From an uncultured Lachnospiraceae bacterium (lineage in GTDB: Bacteria; Bacillota; Clostridia; Lachnospirales; Lachnospiraceae), in NCBI GenBank assembly GCA_910585295.1, contig CAJUDE010000019.1, forward strand, positions 1-31,492: a stretch of DNA of 31,492 nucleotides, written 5' to 3'. A program made the translations under genes and the position numbers. The notes beneath the pieces are model-generated. The model did not search any database, was not told where the DNA came from, and saw only the letters and a list, made by a program, of their open reading frames with translations. Below, one piece after another: positions 17,369 to 24,692 of this stretch; position 1 is the first letter of the stretch; every line of letters begins with the position of its first letter.

Positions 17369-18178
17369 GTGATAAAAGAGGATCGTAGTTTAGGGATGTA
17401 TATTTTACTGTCAATTTGCACATGCGGGATTTACTCATGGTATTTTATTTATACCATGGCGCAGGACTCCAATACCATGTGCCAGGAGGATGGGAAAAAA
17501 ACGCCAGGACTGCTTGCATTTATCTTACTGACGATAATTACGTGCGGCTTTTATGGGATTTATTGGGAGTACAGCCTTGCAAACAGGCTGGCGGGGAATG
17601 CGCCCCGATATGGGATGAATTTCCAGGAGAACGGCACAACCGTGCTGTTGTGGCATCTTTTTGGCGCGTTGCTGTGCGGCGTCGGGCCTTTCATTGCAAT
17701 CAATATCTTAATTAAAAATATGAATGCGCTTGCACATGCCTATAATCAGGGGAACCCACAGCAGGGCTATGGATTTTCCGGGCAGCATCCAGGGCAGAAT
17801 TACCTCACGTCAAACGGGGACGACTATACCATGCCAGTGGAAGAATGGAAGCCAGATCAAAGCCAGATTCCTCAGGGCGGAAGCATGGAATGCTGCCGGG
17901 GGGCTTATGAGGGCACCATAATCCCAATTGACGGCGAGGTTATTATCGGCAGGGATGAGACATGCTCCCATATTGTAATTAAAGGGGCGGAAATCAGCAG
18001 GAAGCATTGTGGCATTAGCTATGACCCACAGACCGGGTCCTATATCGTGACTGATTATTCCTCCAATGGTGTTTATTATAAAAATGGGCAGAGGTTCCCG
18101 CAAAATCAGCCGGTGGCTTGCAACGCAGGGACGATAATCGTGATTGCAGAAAGCGGGAATGAGTTCTTGCTAAAGTAA
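17369..18178 (+). CDS. DUF4234 membrane protein with C-terminal FHA domain (second copy)
   Basis: The 269-aa product starts at GTG 17369 behind a perfect AAGGAGG. The first about 125 residues are DUF4234-type: ICTCGIYSWYF, then TIITCGFYGIYWEYSLANRL, then a further TM near 90-110. A linker with YTMPVEEWKP follows. The FHA domain (about 185-269) has IGRDETCSHIVIK, ISRKHC and YSSNGV, ending SGNEFLLK. Linker and FHA are strongly similar to the protein at 13445, whereas the membrane part is shorter and closer to the classic DUF4234 form. Together they bracket the FHA-ABC exporter and the DUF2752 gene. Confidence 0.88.
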   Translation: MIKEDRSLGMYILLSICTCGIYSWYFIYTMAQDSNTMCQEDGKKTPGLLAFILLTIITCGFYGIYWEYSLANRLAGNAPRYGMNFQENGTTVLLWHLFGALLCGVGPFIAINILIKNMNALAHAYNQGNPQQGYGFSGQHPGQNYLTSNGDDYTMPVEEWKPDQSQIPQGGSMECCRGAYEGTIIPIDGEVIIGRDETCSHIVIKGAEISRKHCGISYDPQTGSYIVTDYSSNGVYYKNGQRFPQNQPVACNAGTIIVIAESGNEFLLK

Positions 18179-18185
18179 AGGGAGT

Positions 18186-18215
18186 AACACATGCGAGCTG
18201 AGGGGCGTATGTGTT
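18186..18215 (+). promoter_or_regulatory. hairpin in the gap before the secreted PPC protein gene
   Basis: AACACATGCG and CGTATGTGTT pair over 10 bp with one G-U, around a 10-nt loop. No T-tract follows, so it is not a standard terminator. It starts 7 bp after a stop codon and may mark an mRNA processing point or a regulatory site. Confidence 0.4.
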
Positions 18216-18255
18216 GGCAAGGATGGTTTGGCCGTGCAGGTTTTATGATAGAGAA

Positions 18256-18261
18256 TATAAT
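18256..18261 (+). promoter_or_regulatory. possible internal promoter -10 element
   Basis: A perfect TATAAT sits 26 bp before the ATG at 18288. No convincing -35 hexamer lies 16-18 bp upstream; the nearest, TTGGCC, is 22 bp away. The 109-bp gap is one of the two largest inside the operon, so a weak extra promoter here is plausible but unproven. Confidence 0.3.
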
Positions 18262-18287
18262 AGATTTTTGGAAAAGGAGGAAATATT

Positions 18288-20267
18288 ATGAAGAAAAGGA
18301 TAATTGCAATCTTACTTGCAGTTGCCGTTGCAGCAGGCGGCGAAGGGACGTTGGCGCAAGCGGCGTCTGTTCCCATTGAGATGGAAGAATATACGGAAAC
18401 GGCAGAGCCAACAAGAAAAGCAATTTCTAGCGAGTGGGCAGAACCAGATCTTGAAGGTTTGGAGATAGCGGAGCCAGAAGAGGAAAAAGAACAGCATGGG
18501 TCTGAATTGGGGGAACAGGGAAAGGTTCAGCAAGAAACTTCTGGGGAGGAAGCTGCAGATGAGACAATGGATACAGAGCCAGAGGGAATCAGGCAAGCAA
18601 ATCCAGAAGGGCAGGAAAAGGCAGAGGGGAACTTAGGCCTTTCAGGGATGGAGGTACAGGAAACGGTAAAGGGCAGATGGGAGGACGGCCTGTCGGAAGC
18701 CAGGACCGTTGCCCTGGGAGCTACAATTTCAGATATGTTTACGGATAACCGTATTGCAAATTATTATAAGGTGACCCTTCCATCCGCAGGCGCCCTTACG
18801 CTCCATATGAGGTCTACCGAGGTGCCATGTTTTTCTTACGCCATATGTTACGATGAAACTGGGGAAAGTTATGTGTATGAAGATGATATCTGGTGGAATG
18901 AAAACCTGAAGCTGCTGGATTATAAATCCCCTACTTATCTGGAGCCGGGTACATATTATATATGCCTGACTGGAAGGGGGGACTTGAATTGGGGGGATTA
19001 CCATACCGGAAGTTACACTTGTGGTTTCCAGTTTGCCAGTTCAGGTACAAACGATGGGGAACCGAATAATTCTTTTGAACAGGCGAAATCCCTGGGGCTG
19101 GGCGTTGCTGTAACCGGGCAGATATCATGGAACGATAAGGAAGATTACTATAAGGTGGCGCTTGGCTCCGCAGGAAAGCTTACGTTAAATATGGCCTCTT
19201 ATATGAGCCGCTATGATATTGCAATTTATGACAGTGGGCAAAAACGCATTTGGGATGCCTATGGGCGTCTGGATGAGAATGCCACGGTGCGGCAGGACTC
19301 CTATGGCTTGTATCTGGAAGCGGGGACTTATTATATTGTAACTTATAAAGACTATTATGGAGGGACGGGAATTTATAAATTGAGCGCAAGCTTTGTAAGT
19401 TCCCAGACTACGTTCAGCGGGGACGATAACAGCGCGGTAAATGCCAGGCCCATTGGCTTTGGCTCGACTTACAAGGGGCAGCTTTCTTTAAACGACGACT
19501 ATGACACCTATAAATTTTCCGTGGCGGCCGGCAGGAACATCCCTATTTCCTTCCGTTCTAATATGAGGACATATACAATTAAAATGTACGACACGGCAGG
19601 GAAGAGCGTGTGGACCCAATATCCGGATTACTATTCCGGGTGGAGTGAAAACAGCAATTCCAGAAAAGATTCCTATACTGTAACGTTGTCTGCAGGGACA
19701 TATTATATGGAAGTAAGCAGAAGGAGCGATTGGACTGGGACTTATGAGTTCAGCCTGGGCAAGGGAGAGCTGACCTCCCTGAAACTGAGCAAAAAAAGCC
19801 TGAAGCTTGTAAAAGGGGACAAATATCAGTTAACAGCATTAATGGAGCCAGTCAATTGCGCAGTGACATGGAAGTCAGACAATTCCAAAGTAGTTTCTGT
19901 AAAGTCTGGGAAAGTGACGGCTAAGGGTTATGGGCAGGCGTCCGTTACCTGCTATGCCCAGGATGGGTCGAAGAAACAGGCTTCTTGTAAAGTGACGGTG
20001 GTCCCTGCAAAAGCAAAGGTTTCTTCTATAAAGAATATAAAATCTGGTAAGAAAATAAACATTAAGTCCCAGAGCGGCGTAACAGGATATGAGGTGCAGG
20101 CAAAAACAAAGCGAGGTTCCTGGAAAAAATATAAGACGATAAAAGGCTCTAAAAATAAGAGCTTTAAGGTATCGAGGAAATACTATGACACCCATACCTT
20201 CCGCATCAGGGCGTACAAACAGATTGGAAAGAAAAGGTATGAAGGAGCGTTTTCTAAGACTTTCTAA
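18288..20267 (+). CDS. secreted protein with three PPC-like domains and a BIG2 domain
   Basis: The 659-aa protein starts at ATG 18288 after AAAGGAGG. It has a signal peptide (KKRIIAILLAVAVAA, cleavage near AQAAS at 24-27). An acidic, Glu-rich disordered stretch follows (about 30-135). Three beta-rich repeats come next (about 140-250, 255-370 and 378-490) of bacterial pre-peptidase C-terminal type: each has a DxYKV/DTYKF strand and an LxxGTYYI strand. A BIG2 domain lies at about 494-573 (LKLSKKSLKLVKGDKYQL). The final about 85 residues are Lys-rich and resemble the C-terminus of the protein at 218-3283. There is no protease domain, although PPC domains often accompany secreted peptidases. It is likely an adhesin-like or ligand-presenting surface partner. 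Confidence 0.85.
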   Translation: MKKRIIAILLAVAVAAGGEGTLAQAASVPIEMEEYTETAEPTRKAISSEWAEPDLEGLEIAEPEEEKEQHGSELGEQGKVQQETSGEEAADETMDTEPEGIRQANPEGQEKAEGNLGLSGMEVQETVKGRWEDGLSEARTVALGATISDMFTDNRIANYYKVTLPSAGALTLHMRSTEVPCFSYAICYDETGESYVYEDDIWWNENLKLLDYKSPTYLEPGTYYICLTGRGDLNWGDYHTGSYTCGFQFASSGTNDGEPNNSFEQAKSLGLGVAVTGQISWNDKEDYYKVALGSAGKLTLNMASYMSRYDIAIYDSGQKRIWDAYGRLDENATVRQDSYGLYLEAGTYYIVTYKDYYGGTGIYKLSASFVSSQTTFSGDDNSAVNARPIGFGSTYKGQLSLNDDYDTYKFSVAAGRNIPISFRSNMRTYTIKMYDTAGKSVWTQYPDYYSGWSENSNSRKDSYTVTLSAGTYYMEVSRRSDWTGTYEFSLGKGELTSLKLSKKSLKLVKGDKYQLTALMEPVNCAVTWKSDNSKVVSVKSGKVTAKGYGQASVTCYAQDGSKKQASCKVTVVPAKAKVSSIKNIKSGKKINIKSQSGVTGYEVQAKTKRGSWKKYKTIKGSKNKSFKVSRKYYDTHTFRIRAYKQIGKKRYEGAFSKTF

Positions 20268-20268
20268 G

Positions 20269-20356
20269 GCAAATGCAAAACAGCAGCCTGCAGGGCAGAG
20301 CTTCATTTTTTTATAATCCCGCCCTTTAGGGGCGGGGTACCTGCCTTTGCAGTTGC
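20269..20356 (+). promoter_or_regulatory. long imperfect stem-loop between operon genes
   Basis: Right after the stop codon, GCAAATGCAAA (20269-20279) pairs with TTTGCAGTTGC (20346-20356), 10 of 11 positions. It continues with GCAG/CTGC and encloses a GC hairpin (CCCGCCC, 20318-20324, with GGGCGGG, 20330-20336). No T-run follows, so it is not a normal terminator. The 149-bp gap (20268-20416) also has AT-rich sequence near 20384-20402 that could hold a weak -10. It may be an RNA processing or stability element. Confidence 0.4.
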
Positions 20357-20416
20357 GGATAAAAACAGAAAATGACAGATAGGTTTTTTATATAAATATA
20401 AAGCAGGAGAGGCCAA

Positions 20417-21034
20417 ATGAATAACACAGGAAAAACAGCCACAATTATTTTAGGCGTGCTGGCTGTAATTTGTGCGGCGGCATTAGCTGTGCTGGCAGTA
20501 ACAAACAGGCCAGCGGAGTTATCCCAGGACAAAATGAAGGAGACCGTGGAAGCGGCAGAGAAAGCAAAAAAAGAGAGCCAGGGCCAGGATGAGGCAGAAG
20601 CAGAAGAGGGCTATGAGGGGCATGCCAAAGCGATAACGGCGTTCCAGGTAACAAGCGCAGGGGCGGGCCAGGCGCAAGGCACGGCAGAAGGGGGCGCTGC
20701 TGCCCAGGAAGGGGCGCCAGTAAGCGCAGGGGCAGATTATTTGTGCAGTTACAGCTCAGACCGCCTTATGACAGAAGCCGACGTCCAGGAATTGAAACAA
20801 GGGACTTACGAAGGGCTGCCCCAAGGCATGGGCATTATCCGTATGGTGGTAAATGAAATTTATGCCAAAAATGGGTATCAGTTTGGGAATGAAGTGATTC
20901 AGGAGTATTTTGACCAGAAACAATGGTACCAAGCCATCCCCACAAGGAACGCAGAAATGGATAGCGTGATTCAGGAAATGACAAGCACAGAGCGGGCAAA
21001 TGTAGAGTTTTTGTCGCCCTATATAGAAGAGTGA
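20417..21034 (+). CDS. YARHG-domain membrane-anchored protein
   Basis: The 205-aa product has a short N-terminus, one TM segment (about 8-29), and an outer Glu/Ala/Gly-rich linker (about 35-105). The C-terminal YARHG-type domain (about 115-205) contains SSDRLMTEADV, the core NEIYAKNGYQF and a QEYFDQKQWYQAI segment. YARHG domains occur in extracellular parts of many Firmicutes membrane proteins, often with zinc ribbons, and are thought to bind wall-associated ligands; no enzyme activity is assigned. GCAGGAGAGG lies upstream of the ATG. The gene is 26 bp before a TcaA-like protein gene. Confidence 0.88.
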   Translation: MNNTGKTATIILGVLAVICAAALAVLAVTNRPAELSQDKMKETVEAAEKAKKESQGQDEAEAEEGYEGHAKAITAFQVTSAGAGQAQGTAEGGAAAQEGAPVSAGADYLCSYSSDRLMTEADVQELKQGTYEGLPQGMGIIRMVVNEIYAKNGYQFGNEVIQEYFDQKQWYQAIPTRNAEMDSVIQEMTSTERANVEFLSPYIEE

Positions 21035-21059
21035 TTGACGCATAAGGGAGGAGAAATTT

Positions 21060-22424
21060 GTGGAAAGATTAAGTAAGGTTTGCCCGAACTGTGGGACAGT
21101 GAATATGGACGATGCACAATTCTGTGAAAACTGTGGGACAGGCCTACAGGCAGCAGGGCCAAACTATGCCCCAGGCACAAACCCTGTGCAAAACAATAAT
21201 GGGCTGATAGGGCAGACGGCCCCAAACCAGAATTACAATGTAGATAATGGGTATGGCATGATGTCACAGCCGGCACATAAAAAGCCAATACCAAAATGGG
21301 CGCCAATCCTTGTGGCAGAGATTGCGGCGCTGGCGCTTTGCGTCTATGGGCTGACGGGGGTTTTGAAAAAGGGCGGCAGCCCAGAACGGGCAGCAGAGAA
21401 TTATTTTGTACATATCGCCAACGGTGATTGGGAAAAGGCATATGGGCAATTGGATGTGGAAGGTTCTGAGTTTATCAATGCGGAATTGTTTGAAAAAGCG
21501 CAGGCACAGGAGTCCCTTGGCATTGTGTCCAATTACCAGTTAAGCTCCCAGAACAATAAAGCCATAAATGAGCTGACTAGTGAGCTTTCGGGGCTTGTAG
21601 AGGACCTTGGGCTGGGGGAATACTTAAACCAGGAAGAAGGCTCTTCCTTGGAGCAATTTGTAAAGATTGATTACCGCATAAAAGGCGATACAGAGAACAA
21701 TACTTACCTGGCAGTTTTGAACAAAACCCCTGCCGGATGGAAAATTGGGGCTTCTGGGCTTATTTATAAAGACTATTGCGTGTATGTCCCGAAAGGCGCG
21801 GGCGTGGAGCTGGATGGGATTTCCTTGAAGGATAAATACAAGCTTCCTGAAGGGAAATATGAGGATGGAGGAGAATTTATGGACGGCTATCAAATTCCCC
21901 AGATTTTTTATGGAACCCACGAAATAAAGATTACGATGGAAGACATGGAGGACGTTATAGAAACATTCCAAATTGATTATGGCAGTTCCCAATACTATAA
22001 GGAAACCATGAAGGTAAAAGAGGAAGTCCTTGACACATTGGCGCAGAAAGCCGGGGAGAATATGCAAAAGATTTATAGCGCCGCTATGGCGGGGAAGGGG
22101 TTTAAAACAGTGGAAAACCTCTTTACTTCTAGTGAGGAAGCCCGTAAAGGCATTAAGGATTCTTATGAAAACCTGCTGACAGACTTAAATGAAGGCAGTT
22201 CCCAACCTACCAAAGCCAACTTCCAAAATATTACCGGGGATGTGTATGGCAGTGAGGTGGAGATGAGTTTTGACTATGATTTGGACTACAGGTATGAGGA
22301 CTGGTGGGACGAAGAATGGGAGGTTGGAAATTATAAAGGGGAGGATCAATGGGCGTTCCAATTTGTGAAAGAGGATGGCAATTGGGTTCAAACAAACTTG
22401 GGGTGTGAGCCTTTATATTACTAA
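21060..22424 (+). CDS. zinc-ribbon membrane protein, TcaA/YvbJ-like
   Basis: The start is GTG 21060 behind GGGAGGAG. The 454-aa product has a Cys4 zinc ribbon (CPNC...CENCG, about 8-26), a Gly/Asn/Pro linker, one TM segment (about 80-100) and a large outer part. The outer part begins with an NTF2-like helical stretch (SPERAAENYFVHIANGDWEKAY) and continues with beta-rich regions, including a GAGVELDGISL repeat-like segment. It ends in a second domain with WDEEWEVGNYKGEDQWAF. This layout matches staphylococcal TcaA and Bacillus YvbJ, linked to the wall and glycopeptide response. That resemblance is architectural; sequence identity cannot be judged here. Confidence 0.75.
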   Translation: MERLSKVCPNCGTVNMDDAQFCENCGTGLQAAGPNYAPGTNPVQNNNGLIGQTAPNQNYNVDNGYGMMSQPAHKKPIPKWAPILVAEIAALALCVYGLTGVLKKGGSPERAAENYFVHIANGDWEKAYGQLDVEGSEFINAELFEKAQAQESLGIVSNYQLSSQNNKAINELTSELSGLVEDLGLGEYLNQEEGSSLEQFVKIDYRIKGDTENNTYLAVLNKTPAGWKIGASGLIYKDYCVYVPKGAGVELDGISLKDKYKLPEGKYEDGGEFMDGYQIPQIFYGTHEIKITMEDMEDVIETFQIDYGSSQYYKETMKVKEEVLDTLAQKAGENMQKIYSAAMAGKGFKTVENLFTSSEEARKGIKDSYENLLTDLNEGSSQPTKANFQNITGDVYGSEVEMSFDYDLDYRYEDWWDEEWEVGNYKGEDQWAFQFVKEDGNWVQTNLGCEPLYY

Positions 22425-22468
22425 CGTTAAGTTGATTGCAATACAACAGGATAAAAGGAGAATTGGAA

Positions 22469-23500
22469 ATGAGTAAATTTTGTACGAAATGTGGAAAACC
22501 AATACCGGAAGGTGGAATCTGCGCCTGCCAGTTGAAAGCGGGAAACCCGGCGGCAGGCGGGCAGCAGCCAGGCAGCCAGCCATACCCGAACCATCAAACG
22601 GGGCAGCAGCCGTACCCAAACCAGCAAACAGGGCAGCAGCCGTACCCAAACCAGCAGCCAGGTGGGCAGCAGCCGTACCCGAACCAGCAAACGGGGCGGC
22701 AGCCATACCCAAACCAGCCATATGGAGGCCAGCAGTTTTATAACCAGCAGCCAAATGGGCAGCAATATAAGGCGCAAGCCTCTGCATTTGCCCAGAATTT
22801 CTTTCAAAAAGTGTTGGGCTTGGTAAAATGCCCGGTTACAGCAGGGAAAAAATTGATTATGGAGGCAGATGTAAAGGCGGCACTGCTGCTGATTGTGTTC
22901 CAGGGCATTTTCAGCGCGTTTTTTGCTATGGCGGTGGCAGGGAAATTGTCCTCCTATATTAAGGCGGCTTCCGGCATTGCCGATCGATTTTCTGCTGGGA
23001 TGGGGAACGTTGTCGCTGGGGTGATGGCAATGCCCTATTTCCGAATTTTTGTAGTGACTGTGCTGCTGTCCCTTGGGCTTGCATGCGTGCTGGCCCTGCT
23101 GTTGATGCTTGGGCATATGGTTTTGCAAATCCCGGTATCTTTCCAGCAGATGCTTTCCGCAGCAAGCATTCGCAGCGCAGTGCTGGTCCCGGCAATCCTT
23201 TTGTCAATCCTAGTCTTTGAGTTATTTACAGGAATGGGAATAACCTTGTTTGTCCTGGTCAATATCTGGGGGTTTTCCGCAATGATTGTTGCAATGTCCG
23301 CATTTGTTGAGCCAGCGAAAATGAATACATTTGTATTGATGGTCAGCATTGTGATTTTACTAGTGATATTTATTGCTGCATTTACCTTGTCAAGGGCTTG
23401 GACATTATATTTGCCAGACTTAATGCGCACGGCGTTAAAAAATATGGGCGATTTGTCCTGGAAGGATCTGGTGCAGGAGGTTTTTGGGGATATATACTAA
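22469..23500 (+). CDS. zinc-ribbon, Gln/Pro repeat, multi-TM (Yip1-like) membrane protein
   Basis: ATG 22469 is chosen over an upstream TTG because AAAGGAG lies just before it. The 343-aa product starts with a zinc-binding motif (CTKCGKPIPEGGICAC, about 5-20). A soluble linker made of about six 10-residue QQPYPNQQTG-type repeats follows (about 35-95). Then come about 230 residues with five or six hydrophobic segments, preceded by a conserved-looking CPVTAGKKL region. The layout resembles Yip1/YckC-type membrane proteins with tyrosine/proline-rich cytosolic tails. No enzymatic motif is visible. The function in this locus is unknown. Confidence 0.78.
   Translation: MSKFCTKCGKPIPEGGICACQLKAGNPAAGGQQPGSQPYPNHQTGQQPYPNQQTGQQPYPNQQPGGQQPYPNQQTGRQPYPNQPYGGQQFYNQQPNGQQYKAQASAFAQNFFQKVLGLVKCPVTAGKKLIMEADVKAALLLIVFQGIFSAFFAMAVAGKLSSYIKAASGIADRFSAGMGNVVAGVMAMPYFRIFVVTVLLSLGLACVLALLLMLGHMVLQIPVSFQQMLSAASIRSAVLVPAILLSILVFELFTGMGITLFVLVNIWGFSAMIVAMSAFVEPAKMNTFVLMVSIVILLVIFIAAFTLSRAWTLYLPDLMRTALKNMGDLSWKDLVQEVFGDIY
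22561..22765 (+). repeat. in-frame about 30-bp tandem repeat array
   Basis: About six imperfect units encode variants of GQQPYPNQQT; two units carry an extra Gly codon. The central units are nearly identical at DNA level (GGGCAGCAGCCGTACCC core). The array lies wholly inside the Yip1-like gene and has no spacers, so it is not a CRISPR. Confidence 0.85.
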
Positions 23501-23532
23501 GGAAATAATGCCATGCGCTTTGGGAGGGAACA

Positions 23533-24687
23533 ATGAAAATATGCCAGAGATGCGGTAGGAAATATACCGATGACAATATGTTTTGTGAAACATGCGGCGC
23601 AAGGCTGACGCCGCAGATACAAAGCCAGGATATGCAAGATAATTTTCCGGCTCCAGAAAAAAAGAACGCCATGCATCCACTGATTTACCTAATCCCGGTA
23701 GCTGCCGCCATCGTTTTGGTTGCTTTGCTGTTCCTGTTTTGGGCTAAGCTGCCGTTCAGCAGTAAAGAGGACGGGGTGAAAAAAACATCCCAACAGGGTG
23801 AGGAAAGCCCTGTGGAAGGGGAAGGTTCAGAAGAAAAGAAGGATTCGAGCCAAACAGCCACAGAGAAAGAAGGGAAAAAGGAGCAAGACGAAGGGCAGGA
23901 ACCAGAAGGAAGCCAAAAGGGGAAAGAGGCAAAAGAGGATTATGCGGACGCGCAAATCAATGGGGTAGACAATGCGTATGTGCAGGTGGCAGGTACCGTG
24001 GCTAAGGAAAACGGCATACTTGTGCTGAAATTAGAAAAGCCAGCTTCCGTATGCGCTTATGATGCAGAGGATAAGATTGCCCAAAAAGAAAGTGTGGGCG
24101 CATTCGAGCTTGACGGGGACGGCATGGAAGAGTATCTTGGAAGTAAGGTAGTGATAAAAGGGAAGTTAGCTGCAGACATTGCAGGGGATTTTTCCATACA
24201 GGCAGTGGGCGTGGAGGTGAAGCAGCAAGCTTTTGGGGAAGGCGCGTCGCCTGGCGCCCACCGCTACCAGCTAATCCGGGATGATGTGAGCTGGCAGGAA
24301 GCTTTTTCTGACTGTGTAAGCCGGGGCGGCTTTCTGGCGCAGATTAACTCAGAAGAAGAATATGACGCGGTAACGGCTTTGATTGAAGAGGAAGGCATGC
24401 AGAATGTCCACTTTTATTTGGGCGGCAGGCGCGATGCCTACAGCCAGGAATATTATTGGGTGGACGCCTGGGACAGTTTTGTGGGAGAACCGCTGAATCC
24501 AGAAGGGCAGTCTTGGGCCGCAGGGCATTGGATGGAAAATGAACCTAGCTTTACGTCAGAAGGCGACATGGAATTGTATATGAACCTGGTACACTACCAA
24601 GAAAATTGGGTGCTGAATGACGTGCCTGCAGATATTACCGTGTACTATCCAGGGAAGACTGGGTATATTTGTGAATTTGACGAGTAG
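23533..24687 (+). CDS. zinc-ribbon membrane protein with extracellular C-type-lectin-like domain
   Basis: The 384-aa product starts at ATG 23533 after GGGAGG. It has a zinc ribbon (CQRC...CETCG, about 4-22), one TM segment (about 50-72) and a charged Glu/Lys-rich linker (about 75-145). A beta-barrel-like, OB-type region follows (about 150-232: VQVAGTV..., YLGSKVVIKGKL). The C-terminal C-type-lectin-like domain (about 240-384) has W-x-EA-x4-C, GGFLAQINSEEE, WMENEPS, ENWVLND and YICEF. The two outer Cys of the fold are present. EPS and WVLND resemble carbohydrate- and Ca-binding positions of lectins, so glycan binding is plausible. Such domains are rare in bacterial phospho-signalling loci. Confidence 0.85.
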   Translation: MKICQRCGRKYTDDNMFCETCGARLTPQIQSQDMQDNFPAPEKKNAMHPLIYLIPVAAAIVLVALLFLFWAKLPFSSKEDGVKKTSQQGEESPVEGEGSEEKKDSSQTATEKEGKKEQDEGQEPEGSQKGKEAKEDYADAQINGVDNAYVQVAGTVAKENGILVLKLEKPASVCAYDAEDKIAQKESVGAFELDGDGMEEYLGSKVVIKGKLAADIAGDFSIQAVGVEVKQQAFGEGASPGAHRYQLIRDDVSWQEAFSDCVSRGGFLAQINSEEEYDAVTALIEEEGMQNVHFYLGGRRDAYSQEYYWVDAWDSFVGEPLNPEGQSWAAGHWMENEPSFTSEGDMELYMNLVHYQENWVLNDVPADITVYYPGKTGYICEFDE

Positions 24688-24692
24688 GTGGA

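Noticed and set aside
20318..20336. GC hairpin read as an intrinsic terminator
   Set aside because: No T-run follows on the + strand, and the minus-strand reading is followed by ATTATAAAAAAA, which does not give a U-tract.
22561..22765. CRISPR-like repeat array
   Set aside because: Units of about 30 bp run head to tail without unique spacers and stay in the coding frame; no cas genes are present.
22427..23128. 233-codon minus-strand open frame
   Set aside because: It mirrors the Gln/Pro repeat and membrane segments of the Yip1-like gene; repetitive + strand codons create the open antisense frame.
23533..24687. target gene of a diversity-generating retroelement, because of its C-type-lectin-like domain
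   Set aside because: No reverse transcriptase, template repeat or accessory gene is visible, and the 3' end shows no adenine-rich variable-repeat pattern.
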